Shown one piece after another: positions 1 through 15,200 of a DNA stretch of 64,000 bases. Below the pieces are notes generated by a model. That model was not told the origin of the DNA and did no database searches. It saw nothing but the letters and a program-made list of their open reading frames with translations. The stretch's first letter is position 1; each line of letters begins with the position of its first letter. Both the position numbers and the translations under genes were made by a program. Origin of the DNA: Apostichopus japonicus (taxonomy: Eukaryota > Echinodermata > Holothuroidea > Aspidochirotida > Stichopodidae); assembly GCF_037975245.1 (NCBI RefSeq), contig NC_092568.1, forward strand, positions 18,309,001 through 18,373,000, written 5' to 3'.

Positions 1-253
1 AAAAATGATTTCCAATGAATAACAAATGCATATTAAACTGTTACACATCTTTGCATTTTTGTAGCAATTCCTCCCATATTTTGAATAGAAGAATGCTCTT
101 CACCATCTCAGCCTAGTTCTACGACACTTTCATTTCAGATGTGAATCCGTTTGACCGCATAACCTATTTATTTTAAAGAGAACGTACAAATCATTCTGTA
201 AGAGTAATTAAAGCCTCGAATATGAAAATAAATGAAACAAGACTACATCTCAC

Positions 254-3200
254 TTGTAGTTTTTGTCTTCCACGATATAGTTTTGTGCCTCCATATGTTG
301 GTTCTTGCTGGAGACGGTTCCTAGATTCTTGGGATCCTCTACTCCCAGGTATCCCTTCTTCACGGCCAACGACAGAGCTCCCATACATCCCGGTCTGATA
401 TCCGGCTCTTCCTCCAGGACCGGACCGACGTCTTCCTGAAAAGATTACAAACATGCCAAAATGTCATTACAAAGACGTACTACATTGGAGATAAATTGAT
501 CCAGTATCGCATGCTATGCAAATCTGAAAGGAAAAATATGGAGTGATGTTGTGTTAATTTAAGACCAGAGATAAACAAAGGAAGGGCATTCTTCTAAGGA
601 AGGCTAAACATATCAGGTGGTTGGGGGGGGGGAGGGGGAGGAGGGGAGAGGGGGATGTATGTTTGGTGTATGACAGTTTATACTTTATAACCTTAAGGAT
701 GAGATCATCACTGAGTGGAGATTAAGACCTCCATGAAGAGATACTTCTTTGATGATCTCTCAACAAGAGAAAAGATGCACCAATGACAGATGGAGAGAAG
801 TTGTAAATATCTTAGGAATTTTTTGGTAGCATAGAAACAGAGAAGAATAAACTGACATAAAATAGATTGAGAAGTGGCGTTTTGAAGTTTCGTGTCCGGC
901 TTGGACTAGAGAATAGGCAGGGAGGATGATCGGTGCCACGAGAGAAGACGAATATTATACGTGACTATATGTGGCTACACACGTATGTTAAGATGTATAT
1001 ATATATGTAACACATGGCTACACGTATGTTCAGATGTATATATATGTAACACATGGCTACACATATGTTAAGATATATATATATGTAACACATGACGACT
1101 CATATGTTAAGATGTATGTATGTATGTAACACATGGCTACACATATGTTAAGATATATATATATGTAACACATGACGACTCATATGTTAAGATGTATATA
1201 TGTAACATATGGCTACACGTATGTTAAGATGTATATATATGTAACACATGGCTACACATATGTTAAGATATATATATATGTAACACATGACGACTCATAT
1301 GTTAAGATGTATATATGTAACATATGGCTACACGTATGTTAAGATGTATATATATGTAACACATGGCTACACATATGTTAAGATGTATATTCGATTTGTT
1401 ACACAGAACCATATGATCAGCTTCTGGTTTATACGAGAAGCAAACCTCAAAACCGCTAAACATAAATTGTGAACACTCAATTATTCCCAGCACCAGTTAC
1501 AAGCCTGGACTCACAACTTTTGCGAAACCACCGATAGCCAGTTGAAGTTAGCGACTGACAAGAACGTTTCTCATCTTGTCAAAATGGCTTCTGTAAATTT
1601 GTTGACGCTGTTGATTTTAGTCCTGCTATTAGCTATGTGCAGCCAATCTGCATAGGGTATAATGGCTGTACAACACAATAATGCTATCACCTTAGTCAGC
1701 ATACTGTTACACTTCGTTGAGCTGACATCAACAACCCATCTTGCCCATCCACTTCACATGACACTTTCCATGCCATTCATGAACAGAGACACCACACGCA
1801 AAAGCTGAAACTTTGAGAATTCTATCTTAACTACAATCTTTACACAGTCTTACATATGTAACTATAACTAAAACAATACACAGATTGCTGTGACTGGAGT
1901 CCCACCCATACAGTAACTTTGAATGGGACATGATCATTTGAAGCTACATGACAAGACACTGTACCATTGGACTATTGCGTCCACAATATAGTTTTAGACT
2001 ATTGCCTTTTGGGTGGTTTTTTTTAAATTTTTTTTAATATTTAAAATTTTTATTTTTTTAGTATCGTTTAGTATGGGTGTTTTTTATATTGTTGCTTTTA
2101 CATTTTTTGTTTTATTGGTTCTGTATATTTAATATTTCGGTTTTTGTTACTATTTGTTTTAAGGTTTAACATTTGTAAAGGGCTTTGAGCAGCTTTGCTG
2201 ATTATGCACTATATAAATATTACTTATTATCATTATTATTATTGCACTAAATGAATGACTAAAATGACAGGAACCTCTTAAACATTGAACGCAAGTTAAC
2301 ACGATCATCTGTTTCTCTTCGAACCTCTTTATTTTCATCTTCTTCATCTGGGTTGACCTGGTTCCAACCTTTGACATCGTCCATGACTTCTGCTCTGATC
2401 TCTTCATCATCTCTCTCTATGTCCATGTCATCTTCGGCATCTTCGTTCCTGTTTCCCGATGCACCTATCGTAGACGAGAAAAAAACACATGGCACTTTAA
2501 TCAAACTAAATGGGCACTGCAAAGTCACACCTTTCCCAACTTGTTTCAACACTAACACAACATTCATATGTGACCAGAAGGCCATAGGTAACAATATCAA
2601 AGTCATCAATGTGTAGTCGCCAATCTGAGAAAGCTTTCTCAAAAATGTTGTGAAAATGGTACTCTTAAAAACACACTTTCTCCTTGAAAAGCAAACTAGA
2701 AACAACTTTTCAAAAGTTCCTTTTAGTAAAGCAATAGCATTTTATACAAATGGAAAGCCCTTTATATTGAGTTTAGTTAACATCAGGATTAGCCCAGTTA
2801 TCATTCAAAACGTAGAAAGGCTCTTGAAACTCACCATATGTTGGGATATCACCCAAAGCTCTACAGAATTCTGATGTTGAATGCAAGACAATCGATCCCG
2901 TCTTTGTGTCTGTTTGGTCCTCAATCTTAACACTAGGCTCTTCTTTAATATTAGCGACAACGGCGGCAACCTAACAATATACAAAAGGAGGAGAGAGAAT
3001 AAAAATAAAATAGTCCATTCTGTGCTCCTAATAACCATAATCTTAACACTAGGCTCTTCTTTAATATTAGCAACAACAGCAGCAACCTAACAAAATACAA
3101 CAGAAGGAGAGAGAATAAAAATAAAATAGTCCATGCTGTGATCCTTATAACCATAATCTTAACACTTGGCTCTTCTTTAATACTAGCGACAACAGCAGCA

Positions 3201-6200
3201 ACCTAACAAAATACAACAGAAGGAGAGAGAATAAAAATAAAATAGTCCATGCTGTGATCCTTATAACCATATTCTTAACACTAGGCTCTTCTTTAATACT
3301 AGCGACAACAGCGGCAACCTAACAATATACAAAAGGAAGAGAGAGAATAAAAATAAAAATTAGTCCATGCTGTGATCCTTATAACCATATTAGAGGGAAG
3401 TTATATCGTTATATCGTGTATAGCAAATCTTAGCCGATAAAACTTTGGCTGAGTTTTGTGTCTTCTGTAAACATCACTGCTAGTCAGTCTAGGTTGTGTT
3501 TTCATACAGCTCTTAATTTCACAGTACGATCGAGCATTCAAGGCTCGTCAATTAAAATGGTTTGACTATCTGTCTAACATTCAAACCATTAGAACAGTCC
3601 CTCAGTTGCAACAACAATACTTGTATTGCCTCAAATGACAAGTTTCCAAAAAGATTTACAAACTTGACAAGGACAAATGGTGTTGAATGTCATCCAAGTT
3701 TCCTTCGTTGTTTATATGTTTAAAGTTAAGAAAAACATGCTTTGGTTGAGCTATTTAAATAGCGACTGATTCACATTAACATTTAAGGCCTGCACCGAGG
3801 GGGGCCAACGTCATTATCAAGTCAGCCTTAAAGGATCATTCCAGAGATTAAGCATATTTATACAGATGAGTATCTCAAAAAACCGCCAGGGAAAAAAAAG
3901 CAAAAAATAAAAGCTAAACAATGCTATGACTCTCTTTATTTTTGGCCAATGAGAAATCAAGACTTAACTTCTGTCGCCTTGAAAATGTTTCTGAAAGTCA
4001 TCCTTGAAATGTTTTTGTGAACACTGTCACTATATGTACAAGAAAGACAGTCAACAGTCAAAATCTTCTCAAGCTTGTCATTTTGGGCAGTTTGTTTTCC
4101 TTATCTTCTCTGGGTACTCTCACTCACTGAGAAGACATTCAGTAGTCTACTTGACTCTTCACTCTATCTATAAATTGCTTGTAGGGTTAGCAAGAAACTT
4201 TCAGAAGCTTTAACCAATGTTAATATGCTCCCCCCTACCCTAACCCCCCCACAATAGAAATGACACTCCCAGTGCAACACTGCTTTTCCCTCGTCAATGT
4301 GATATCTTTGTCAATATCTCACCTGTTCTTCCACCCCCCCCCCCCCCACAACAGAAATGACACTCCCAGTGCAACACTGCTTTTCCCTCGTCAATGTGAT
4401 ATCTTCGTCAATATCTCACCTGTTCTTCCACCCCCCCCCCCACAACAGAAATGACACTCTCAGTGCAACATAGGTTTACCCTCGTCAATGTGATATCTTC
4501 GTCAATATCTCACCTGCTCTTCCACGGTACATTTCTTTCTCTCTTTCTTCTGTTTCAGCTTCCTTGCCTTATTCAAGACATTTTGGAGCTCCTTTTCTGC
4601 CTCATCTTCGATGGGTGGTCCCCATTCATCCTCCATTATCTCTGGACCTTTGATTTTACCTGGCGAGAGTGATACAGAGAATTGTTACGACTCGTCTGTA
4701 CCTGATGCATTAGCCTCCGATACCAGAGCGCTGCTTTAAATCTCGGCTAAGTTATACATTTTAAGGACAAAGACTTTAGATTGCAAATGTGTCAAGTTGG
4801 TCAAATGGTGAAATGAAAAAAAAGGGGGTTAAACATTTTTACAAATTGTGGCTTTCATCATCCTTTTTGTCATTTTACTGCATGCACATATGACAGGCAG
4901 TTTTCAACTTTGAAATATCCTACCAGAACAGTTGTAGGCTGTTTTATAATAAAAACCATGGATTGCAGATGCTCAAAGGTCTATGAGCTAAGCAAATGCC
5001 AGTCGACTTTCATCAGGTGTCCAGTTTTTAACATGACAAGAACTCCACAACCAGAATGCTTAGGCCAATGTAAACCCTATGCATAAATTTGCTGCTTTAT
5101 TCAAAAGGTTTGCAAAATATTGTGGTTTGAACATGAATTTATTACAAAACCTGCCGATGAGTTTTCAATTAGTGTCTCAGCATGCAGTAGTTATCTCTTG
5201 TTAGATCTTTTATTGTATTTTTAGAATGTCTGCTCTGCTCTGCAGGCTAAAGACCTACTGACGCAACAAGCAGTTCAATGACTTCCATTCTCTATGAAAA
5301 AAACTGAAAAGGGAAATAAGTTCAGGTTAAAAGTTCATTCAGCATACAGGCAATGATCCAGGAGGGTACGGGAGAGGAGTCCCCCCACCTTTCCAACCAC
5401 GGGCCCTATAATTGAAAATAAGTTTTTAACTTGAACCAAGCAATATTTACCTAATGATAGATGTATAAATTTAAAGTCTAAATAATTATGCCTCAGAAGG
5501 CACCATTTAGGGTCTATTATATTTTAATTATTTTCAGGCCAGGACCACCATGGTGTCGGCTTCAAAGACCCCAGGGCCATGTCCTCTTTGTCTTTAAATC
5601 CTGACTCTGCCCCTGATCTGGCAATACAAGGAGTATCTGACACTTCGGTCATGATTTGACAGTTCAGAGATGAAACTTCCACCTTCAAAATTAGACTGTA
5701 TAATTACGAGCATGTCTTGTTATTTTAGCCGTATATTCGTGTCTATTATTTTTTAATTATTTCCTTGCCAGGACCACCATGGAGTCGGCTTCGAGGACCC
5801 CAGGGCCACGCCCACTCTCTTTCTCTTAAATCCTGGAACTGTCCCTGATCTGGCAATACAAGGTGTATCTGACACTTGGTCATGATTTGACAATTCAAAA
5901 ATGAAACTTCCACCTTTAAAATGCGACTGCATGATTATGAGTATGTCTCTGTTATTTCAGCCATATATTAACGACACAGAGATGTTTTGAAACACAAACC
6001 TTCATCTGCATTGGGCAGATCGACCTCCATATCTGTTACTTGACTGTTACTGTTGGCAGCAGCAGCAGCGGTCTTGGTGGCCGAAGCAACAGCAGCCTTG
6101 GCAGCCTCCTCTTCGTTGATCTCTCCTTCCTCCACATCAGGTCGTCGTGACCTAAATAAACAAAATAAAATAAAATTGTTAGCAAACTGCTTATCCACTA

Positions 6201-9200
6201 GAGAGCCTGTGTAAGAGAATGTGTAAAAGTAAGTTGGCCTGACCTTTCAATCCTAGCAAGATCTTCTCCAAAGGCTAAATGACAAGTAACAGTAACAGAA
6301 GGGACAAAAACACACACAGAACACAGACAGGTTAATGAGCATGGTGAACACAAAGAGATAGCTGTAAGGGGATTAGTAGACAAGGGATGGAGAAAAGAAA
6401 GAAAGAAAGAAAGAAACCTAAAATAAACCACTACATGAAGACAGACTTAGTCTCATGACCTCCGTCCCAGACAAAGTAACGTTTAAACAACATGACTAGA
6501 ACCCTTGTCAGGTCATTGAAGGATTCTACTACGTCTGTACTTGTTAACAACTATTTTATATTTATGAATCTAATATCACAATTAATGTTTATATAGTATC
6601 TGAATGAAGTCTATACCATATCGCTTGAGTTGCATCGCTTGCGTTATACCCCCATTGGTGCATTCATCATACAGTAAACGCACGGTAGACCGTTGATTAA
6701 CCCCTAATTCACATTTAGGTTGCCTCCCGTCTCAGACACACTAAAATAAAGAGGATGCCTATAACGAAACTTGTCAGATGCTCAGATATTGCAGCTATCT
6801 ACCATAGATCACATCTGCTTTAGTCATGAAAACCCCAAGCAGCCAACCCATAATGCCACTGTCATGTATTCAGAATACTAGTATGTATTGCCTATTCTGA
6901 CATACCGCTCTCTATTCTGTTAATTGCATGAAATGTGTTGAATGAACAAGTTGATCACAAGATGGCTTCCTAACAACACATACTTATATAATAGCTACTG
7001 CCAACAAACTGTACTTTAGGGAACAAATATATAACAAGATTTGACTTCTGGTCAGAAAACCAAACCTTTCCACAATCCATAACAGTTCTATACCCCTAGC
7101 AATAAACTCTTTTCATCTTTTATCTTCAAGGTGATAGAAGTATGACTGAACGCTACACCCCAAAATCGTTGACCTTGACCGCATTCACCCGAGTCGTGGA
7201 GAGCTTACCTAGATCCATGATCGTGTTTCTTCCTTGGCTGGCTCTGCATAGCGACAAGCTCATCCACCAAATTCTTCTTCTTCAACCGCCTTTTCTTCTT
7301 TTTGGGTTTCTTAAATGAATCCATTTCCTTTGACGTGTAGAACTCAGATGCCAAAGTGAGCGGTCCAGTCTCAAGACTTATCTACAATTGATTAATCAGA
7401 AATAGGACTCAATGAATTGAAGGTTATTCTGAGAAAAACAAAGCTTAGGCTGCTTGTAGGTTTGATTTATGGTACCTGATATTTCTCCAGAATGGTAAAA
7501 AAAATAAGGTGTGTATCCTTCTTTGGTTAAAACAGAACACAACATCAGAGCATTGCATGGGCCAATTTGGTGATAAGGTGCGATGAGTAGGGATCAGTGA
7601 GCAGGGATGTATGAATGTGAGGCACACAAAATATAGTCTTACTCTGGCAGAGCAAAACAAGATGAGTCTTGGACTACAAACTAACCTAACATCCAAAGCA
7701 AATGGAACCCATAGGCAGTCAAATATATCCTAGATAGTCAAATGGAAACTAGGCAGTCAAATGGAACCAATAGGCAGTCAAATGGAACTGATAGGCAGTC
7801 AAATGGAACCGATAGGCAGTCAAATGGAACCTAGGCAGTCAAATGGAACCCTATAGGGAGCCAAATGGAACCTTGGCAGTCAAATGGAACCCATAGGCAC
7901 TCAAATGGAACCTAGGAAATCAAATGGAACCCATAGGGAGCCAATAGAACCGATAGGCAGTCAAATGTATCCTAGATTGTCAAATGGAACAGATAGGCAG
8001 TCAAATGGCACCTAGGCAGTCAAGTGGAACCTAGGCAGTCAAATGGAACCCATAGGCACTCAAATGGCACCTAGGCAGTCAAATGGAACCCATAGGCACT
8101 CATCCTATGGGCAGTCAAAATGGAGCCTTGTCACCATACATATGTCAGGCTTGACAACAGAAGAGAACAACAGAGCACTGAATGGGGGGGGGGGGGGGGT
8201 TCTCTTTGATGATAAGAGTGGGATAGGCAGGGTAAAATTGAGGGGCAGATTAGATGAAGACCAAATGAAGCCTGGTTTTACTTCCAACATCATAACGTCA
8301 CAATGATAAACTGATCAATATAAAAAGTTTTATATCTTTGGTCCTTGTGGAAGCACACCTGAATAATTCATCTTTTCCTTGCCATATAATTATTTCCATG
8401 CGAAACAAACATTCTTCTTCCTACATCCCATCAGCTTGAGAGGTTGATAACCACACATATATATTTTAAATCAATACCAGGTTAAAAAAAAAGGAGAGAA
8501 TTCCTAAAAGAAGATACAATAAACATGAGTCCAGGGCATAATCTATCTGGTACAATGTTGCAAAATGTGATGCGACATTTGCTAGTCGTTATTCAAGTGC
8601 AAAGTTATACAGCAGCTTTTTGTACACATGAACCCTAGTATTGTTTTCTTGAAGCTAAAGTCTAGAGACCATAAAACTAAAACGGCTACACATATTTTGA
8701 AAACTAAATTATTCCCTGCATTAATATATTTTTAAATATTTTTAACATAAACAGGTTTACATATATTGATTCCCTCCCTCCAGTAGATATAACCAAAACC
8801 ACACTTATTAAACTTGAGAGAAATCTATCAAAGAGATAAGGTAAAACTCGACATTACAATTCTTAAAATATGCGCAATTCCCATAAAAGCGCCGGGGTAT
8901 TTATTAGATATCATCACAAATAAATGCACCTAAAAAAAAAAATAAAAAAAAAAACACAGAAGAGACTATGCGAAATGTAGCAAAACATTATTAAATTTAG
9001 AAAGGTAAATGACAAAATAGCAGAATAATGTAAATTACTCACAGCTTGAGCTTTGAGACTATCCTTAATATTAACAGTCATTCTGTCGGCCCTTGTATCG
9101 ACAGCTCCGTATTTATCCAACAGAAAAGATTTCTTTCTCTCCCCATCGATTTCTTCGTCATATTTACTGAGGAGAGCCTTTGGTCTAATCTACAGGACAG

Positions 9201-12200
9201 AACATAACCAAACAGAGAGACAAAGTAAAATATGGGGGGGAAAATATGAAAAATAAATATTCGATAAATATTCAGTTACGACATATCTGCTTCTCTATGT
9301 TAAATTTGTTTGAGTTTCTACTCATCAATTATCATATCAATGAACTAGCTTTACCAGGAACATTGATATACTGTACCCATCATTAAACTCAAAGAATCAA
9401 GGAATATTTTGGACAAAACAGACAACAAACCTTGCTAACTATTTGAAAAATTTGCAGATTAGACAGCTATATTACTTGGTCATTAACTGTCATTACTAAT
9501 GTTACTCAGATTTCTAGCTCCCTTTTAGCATCAAACTACACAAAAACATGCATACACAGTAGCTCTGGAAATGTTTATACAGTGAAAGTGATGTCCTTTG
9601 AAATGATCTTCTGCAAACTCACCACGTCACCAACAGTCATTGAAATGTGGCAAACATTTTCCTGTGTGAAATGATATACTATAGCACCCATTTAATTGCC
9701 TTAAAAGTAGGAAACTTGGCCAAATTACATCGCACTGTTATGTCAAAAACTTCAACAACAGAAAAAAAATTTTTTTGAAAATTTTCACAAAAGTTCCAAC
9801 AACACTATGGAGTTGTAAACTATATACTTGTCAATTTGTAAAAAGCTATAAAAATGTTCCTCTGTGCTTTCTCTATAACTTCACATCTGATCTATAGTTT
9901 CTTGATTTTCTTCTAACATTCCTTCTTCAAGCAAAAAGTAACTTTAAATAAAACTCAAATCACAAAAACAGCTGTCTTGGATACAAGCAGTGATGCAACA
10001 GTTACGATTAATTTGATAGAGCAACTCACCACCCCAAATTCATCTTCTTCTGTATCATCGTAGGCGACGTAACCAGGCATTTTCTTTTTCAGTTCAGTGT
10101 TCTTCTTGGCTTTCTCAAAATCTAACATGTTATAGTTGACAAGTACATCGCCATCGTCATTCAGTACATCTAGTAAAGATTAAACGATAAGATAATTACA
10201 CTATTAACTAACCGCATCAGGAGAACGGAAAAGATATAAACTAAATAACAGAAGTAAAACATCGAATACTGATATTCGAAACAGGTCAGTAGGAAACATC
10301 GGTCGGATGACAACGTCTCTGTTACACAATGGTGCATAGATTGTATTCTATGGGTTCAGACAGGTTGTAATTTGCGAGAGCGTGGCGGCCAACTAACTAA
10401 GGCATCGGACTTGTGATCCAAGGATTGCTGGGTTCGATTTCTGCCTAGTTCATTACGTTATGTCGTTGGGCAAGATGCTTATCTCAATACCCAAACTAAG
10501 AGCCTGTATGTATCACAAACTCACTAAGAGCCTGTCTGGATCACAAACTTGCTAAGAGCCTTTATGGATCACAGACTCGCTAAGAGCCTGTATGGATCGG
10601 ACTCTCTAAGAGCCTGTTTGTATCACAGACTCGCTAAGAGCCTGTATGGATCAGAGACTCTCTAAGAGCCTGTATGGATCACAGACTCGCTAAGAGCCTG
10701 TATAGATCACAGACTCTCTAAGAGCCTGTATGGATCACAGACTCGCTAAGAGCCTGTATGGATCGGACTCTCTAAGAGCCTGTATGGATCACAGACTCGC
10801 TAAGAGCCTGTATGGATCGGACTCTCTAAGAGCCTGTATGGATCACAGACTTGCTAAGAGCCTGTCTGGATCACAGACTCGCTAAGAGCCTGTATGGATC
10901 ACAGACTCACTAAGAGCCTGTATGGATCACAGACTCCCTAAGAGCCTGTGTGGATCACAGACTCGCTAAGAGCCTTTATGGATCACAGACTCGGTAAGAG
11001 CCTGTATGGATCACAGACTCTCTAAGAGCCTGTTTGTATCACAGACTCACAAAGAGCCTGTATGGATCACAGACTCGCTAAGAGCTTTTATGGATCACAG
11101 ACTCGCTAAGAGCCTGTATGGATCACAGACTCTCTAAGAGCCTGTTTGTATCACAGACTCACTAAGAGCCTGTATGGATCACAGACTCGCTAAGAGCCTG
11201 CATGGATCACAGACTCGCTAAGAGCCTGTATGGATCACAGACCCGCTAAGAGCCTGTATGGATCACAGACCCGCTAAGAGCCTGTATGGATCACAGACCC
11301 GCTAAGAGCCTGTATGGATCACAGACTCGCTAAGAGCCTGTATGGATCACAGACCCGCTAAGAGCCTGTATGGATCACAGACTCGCTAAGAGCCTGTATG
11401 GATCACAGACTCGCTAAGAGCCTGTATGGATCACAGACCCGCTAAGAGCCTGGATGGATCACAGACCCGCTAAGAGCCTGGATGGATCACAGACCCGCTA
11501 AGAGCCTGCATGGATCACAGACTCGCTAAGAGCCTGTATGGATCACAGACTCGCTAAGAGCCTGTATGGATCACAGACCCGCTAAGAGCCTGCATGGATC
11601 ACAGACCCACTAAGAGCCTGTATGGATCACAGACTCGCTAAGAGCCTGTATGGATCACAGACTCGCTAAGAGCCTGTATGGATCACAGACTCGCTAAGAG
11701 CCTGTATGGATCACAGACTCGCTAAGAGCCTGTATGGATCACAGACCCACTAAGAGCCTGTATGGATCACAATCTGAGCAACATGTGTCGGTATTTGCCG
11801 ACAAGTGGTTGGGCCATTACGGTCAATACTTGCAAAGAAATCATAAAAACAAATCATGGCTGATGGAATGTTTGAAGCTTATAAAAATGGTGCCTCATTG
11901 TCACAATGTACAGATCACACTGTGTTGGTTAAACGAACCACAACACTGGGTGTTATGACAATGTGTAGTGAGTGAGGGGAGCTGGGATGGGAGGGGTGGA
12001 AGGGGTACTGAACTTCCCTCATAATGCTTTCCACTGATAAAGAACAATTTCCGACACATCTCATACAAAGCAAATCCTTACAGTCTAACAAAACAAAGGA
12101 AAATTGTTTCATATTCAGATGCACGGATATTGGAACAAGATACACTTTTTTCACAAAATCATGTTTCTACACCCTCCTACACCTACACCTGCATCTTGAG

Positions 12201-15200
12201 GAAAAAAGACGATAAAATCATGAGATTAACCCACCTGCATCTTTTAGAGTCAGGATGACCTTGCTACCGTCTCGAAAATCTTTGGTATCATGTTCTACTT
12301 TGATACCCGCCATATCTTTAGCGCTGTAGGCCTGTCAAGTACAAAAATAATGCAGCATTAATTATGAATGCTGCAAATCATCCATAAATCTGATTCATCC
12401 AGAGATATCTGCATGTGAAGTGTTGGGTATAAGTCCAGCTGATCTACCTCATAGACTCTTTGCAATTTTTAAAGGTAGTCCGAGACGACCAAATATTCTG
12501 TTCGGACGACCAAAATCAGCTTCAGGAGGTCGTTGGACTCGGAACTAGCTGTTTATATCAGATTCAGATTTGCACTGTAACTGACTATCCCAGGTAAGAT
12601 GACAAATTGGTATCACCCTCTATCACTTTAGAGATACTATAATCATGTAATTAAGTAATAAAGATGAAGTAATTCAAGAATACTGTAGTGGTAGTGGCCT
12701 TTAATCTGTCCTAAAGGGGAGGTTTACTGGCCCAAAGCTGGTGTTCTATTCACCAAATCTCATACATCTCCCCTACATTGTACATATTGGTCATTCTTTG
12801 TCATCTTGCTAAGTTATTTTCTGACTACCAACTTTGCTGTTTGGACAACCAAAAAGTCAGACCTAGTTGTCCTAGGGGACAATCAGAAAAAAATCCTTCA
12901 CAATTTGCATATCTGATGAACTGATATGAAAAACCACTGTCTTATGGATTGGGCTTAACTTCTACTAGTGAGAATGCTCTTTTCATCTTCTCTTCGTTCA
13001 CTGCATCAATATTCCTTACCTCACTTTTTTCTCTTTTAAGTTCATCATCAAGGAGATCACTGATTCCAAATTCTTCATCCATTTCTTGTAAAAGTTTTTC
13101 CTGTCGAAAAAAAGTAGAAGCAATAACATTTGAGTACAATTTTGAAATGTATGTAGACTACAGTCACACCGATTAGTCCATCAAAGACTTAGATAAACGT
13201 AAAGTACTACTTAATATTAGTAGATATAGTATGTTGCTATCAGTAGTTTAGGCCAAGAACATATCGATGCATCCAACCATCATTTTTGGTTTATACGACA
13301 GTTACAGTAGATCTTTGTGAAGAACACCTCCATCAAACAGCTTAGAAATAGCTTGGGGTGGTATTTGTTAAAATGTCATGTCTTGGAGCTGTCACATTGT
13401 TAATCTGTGATGCCATAGTGACATTAGGGATCTGAAACCTTTAACTCTTTGTTTTTCTCTTCATATTTTCATGGCAGGACTTTGTGATAACAATGTTGAC
13501 ATTGAACCCAATGTCTATATTAGGTCATGTTAAACAGGCTCAACATTTAATTAAGCTTTTACAAAGTCCTTCACCTTTACTGAAAAGAAATATTTTAATA
13601 AAGAAAAACATTAAAAAAAAAATCAATTAAAATCTGAAATATTATTTCTGTATCTGTAATAATAGTTTTCTTAGCTGTGAGCGTGTTTGGAGAAGTTGTT
13701 CATGACAATTATCTCTATCGAAAGAGACTAATAATATGGTTGGGTTTGTGTCTCCTTTAAGATACCATGCATCTAGGTCTTAAGGCATTAAGGATTGTCA
13801 GAGGGAAGGGTAATGTCTTAGAACAAGTCAGAAGAAAATTGTCTCAAATTTTTATTGAAATGGCAAGGCACGGGATAAAATTGTCAGTTGTCAAAAAGGC
13901 ATGAAGGTGCAGTAGTTTTCAATTTGAATTCCCCCCCAAAGTGAGAGAATCCACATACAAATAATGACAGCCAAAACAGGAAACATATCACTTGTCAACA
14001 CAAGATACCTTACCTGTTTCTCAGCTTTCTCTCTCTCTTTTTGAGATTGTCTACTCTTCTTCACCCAAGCAGATGCATCCTCTAGCTCAGGATCATCGTC
14101 TTCTGCCAGAGTTTTAACTTTCCTGCAAACAGAGAAGAAAAATATATATATACTAATAATAAATCAAATCAAACAGAAAGCCACAATCCTTACATTCTAA
14201 TCTTTATAATTTTAAGCATAGTATAGGCTTCCTTCAGTATTGTAAAACAGACACAGTTGGTTACAGAGGAAAGCACTGTACAAACAAACTTATCTTACTA
14301 CAGCTGCTGAAGTTACTTCAATGGTCTATTAAGGTAATATTCCATAACAAAATCTCACAGCGATGATTTAAAAAATCACTGTACAAGGCGTGGAAAAATT
14401 CAGGCTATCTACTGGCTAAATGCCAGTGGATTTTGCTGTTTGTTAGTAGATTATAAAGAAACTTGCATTTTTCCGTAGCCAAACATGAGTGCCATATTAC
14501 AGCTTATTAACAGGATATATGATTGGGCTGTTCTCTCCAGCCTGACCATTTTCTCTCTCTTCTTTAGTTTTTTCGGCTCTTCTTCACGCAAGTTGATGTG
14601 TGTTTTAATGCAATAAAGTGCCAGTGAGAAACTTGATATCAGACAGTAGATTTTTTACAATTGTTAAAGCACTTCCCCTTTTCTCATTTCTTTCTTAAAG
14701 CAAGTGGCTTTAAACTTGTGAAATTCTAGACCTGTAACTAGCCAATTTACATGCCAGTCCCTGCAATTCATTTGTCTGATAAACATTGTATTATATGTTG
14801 CAGTTGCTCAATATTGCATATCATCATCAAATTATGTCAGTTTTTTTTTGCCCAGCTACCTACAGTACGTACCGTACTTCAGATATTTGTCTAAAATGCC
14901 GATATGTACTTACTGTAGTTTCTTATGAAGTCTCCTCTTTTCTCTTATCATGGCCAACTTGTCCTGTATTTTCGCTGTCTCCTTTTTGGTTGCCAGGTTA
15001 ACGGCAGGCTTGTGGACATCTGGTCTGTCATCGTAAGAGGTTTCTTTGCCCGCAGATGCAGATTCTTGTTTCAGTGGAGCTAAGCCCAACTTGATACGTA
15101 TTTTGCTGAGAAATGGAACAAGTAAGAAACATGAGTTGTACTTTAAAAAAAAGAATAATGAAAACTGATCATCTCTTCAGCAATACAGTTCAAGGTTTAG

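Noticed and set aside
10491-11768. CRISPR-like array
   Set aside because: Repeats are directly adjacent with no unique spacers, in a eukaryotic intron; it is a satellite.
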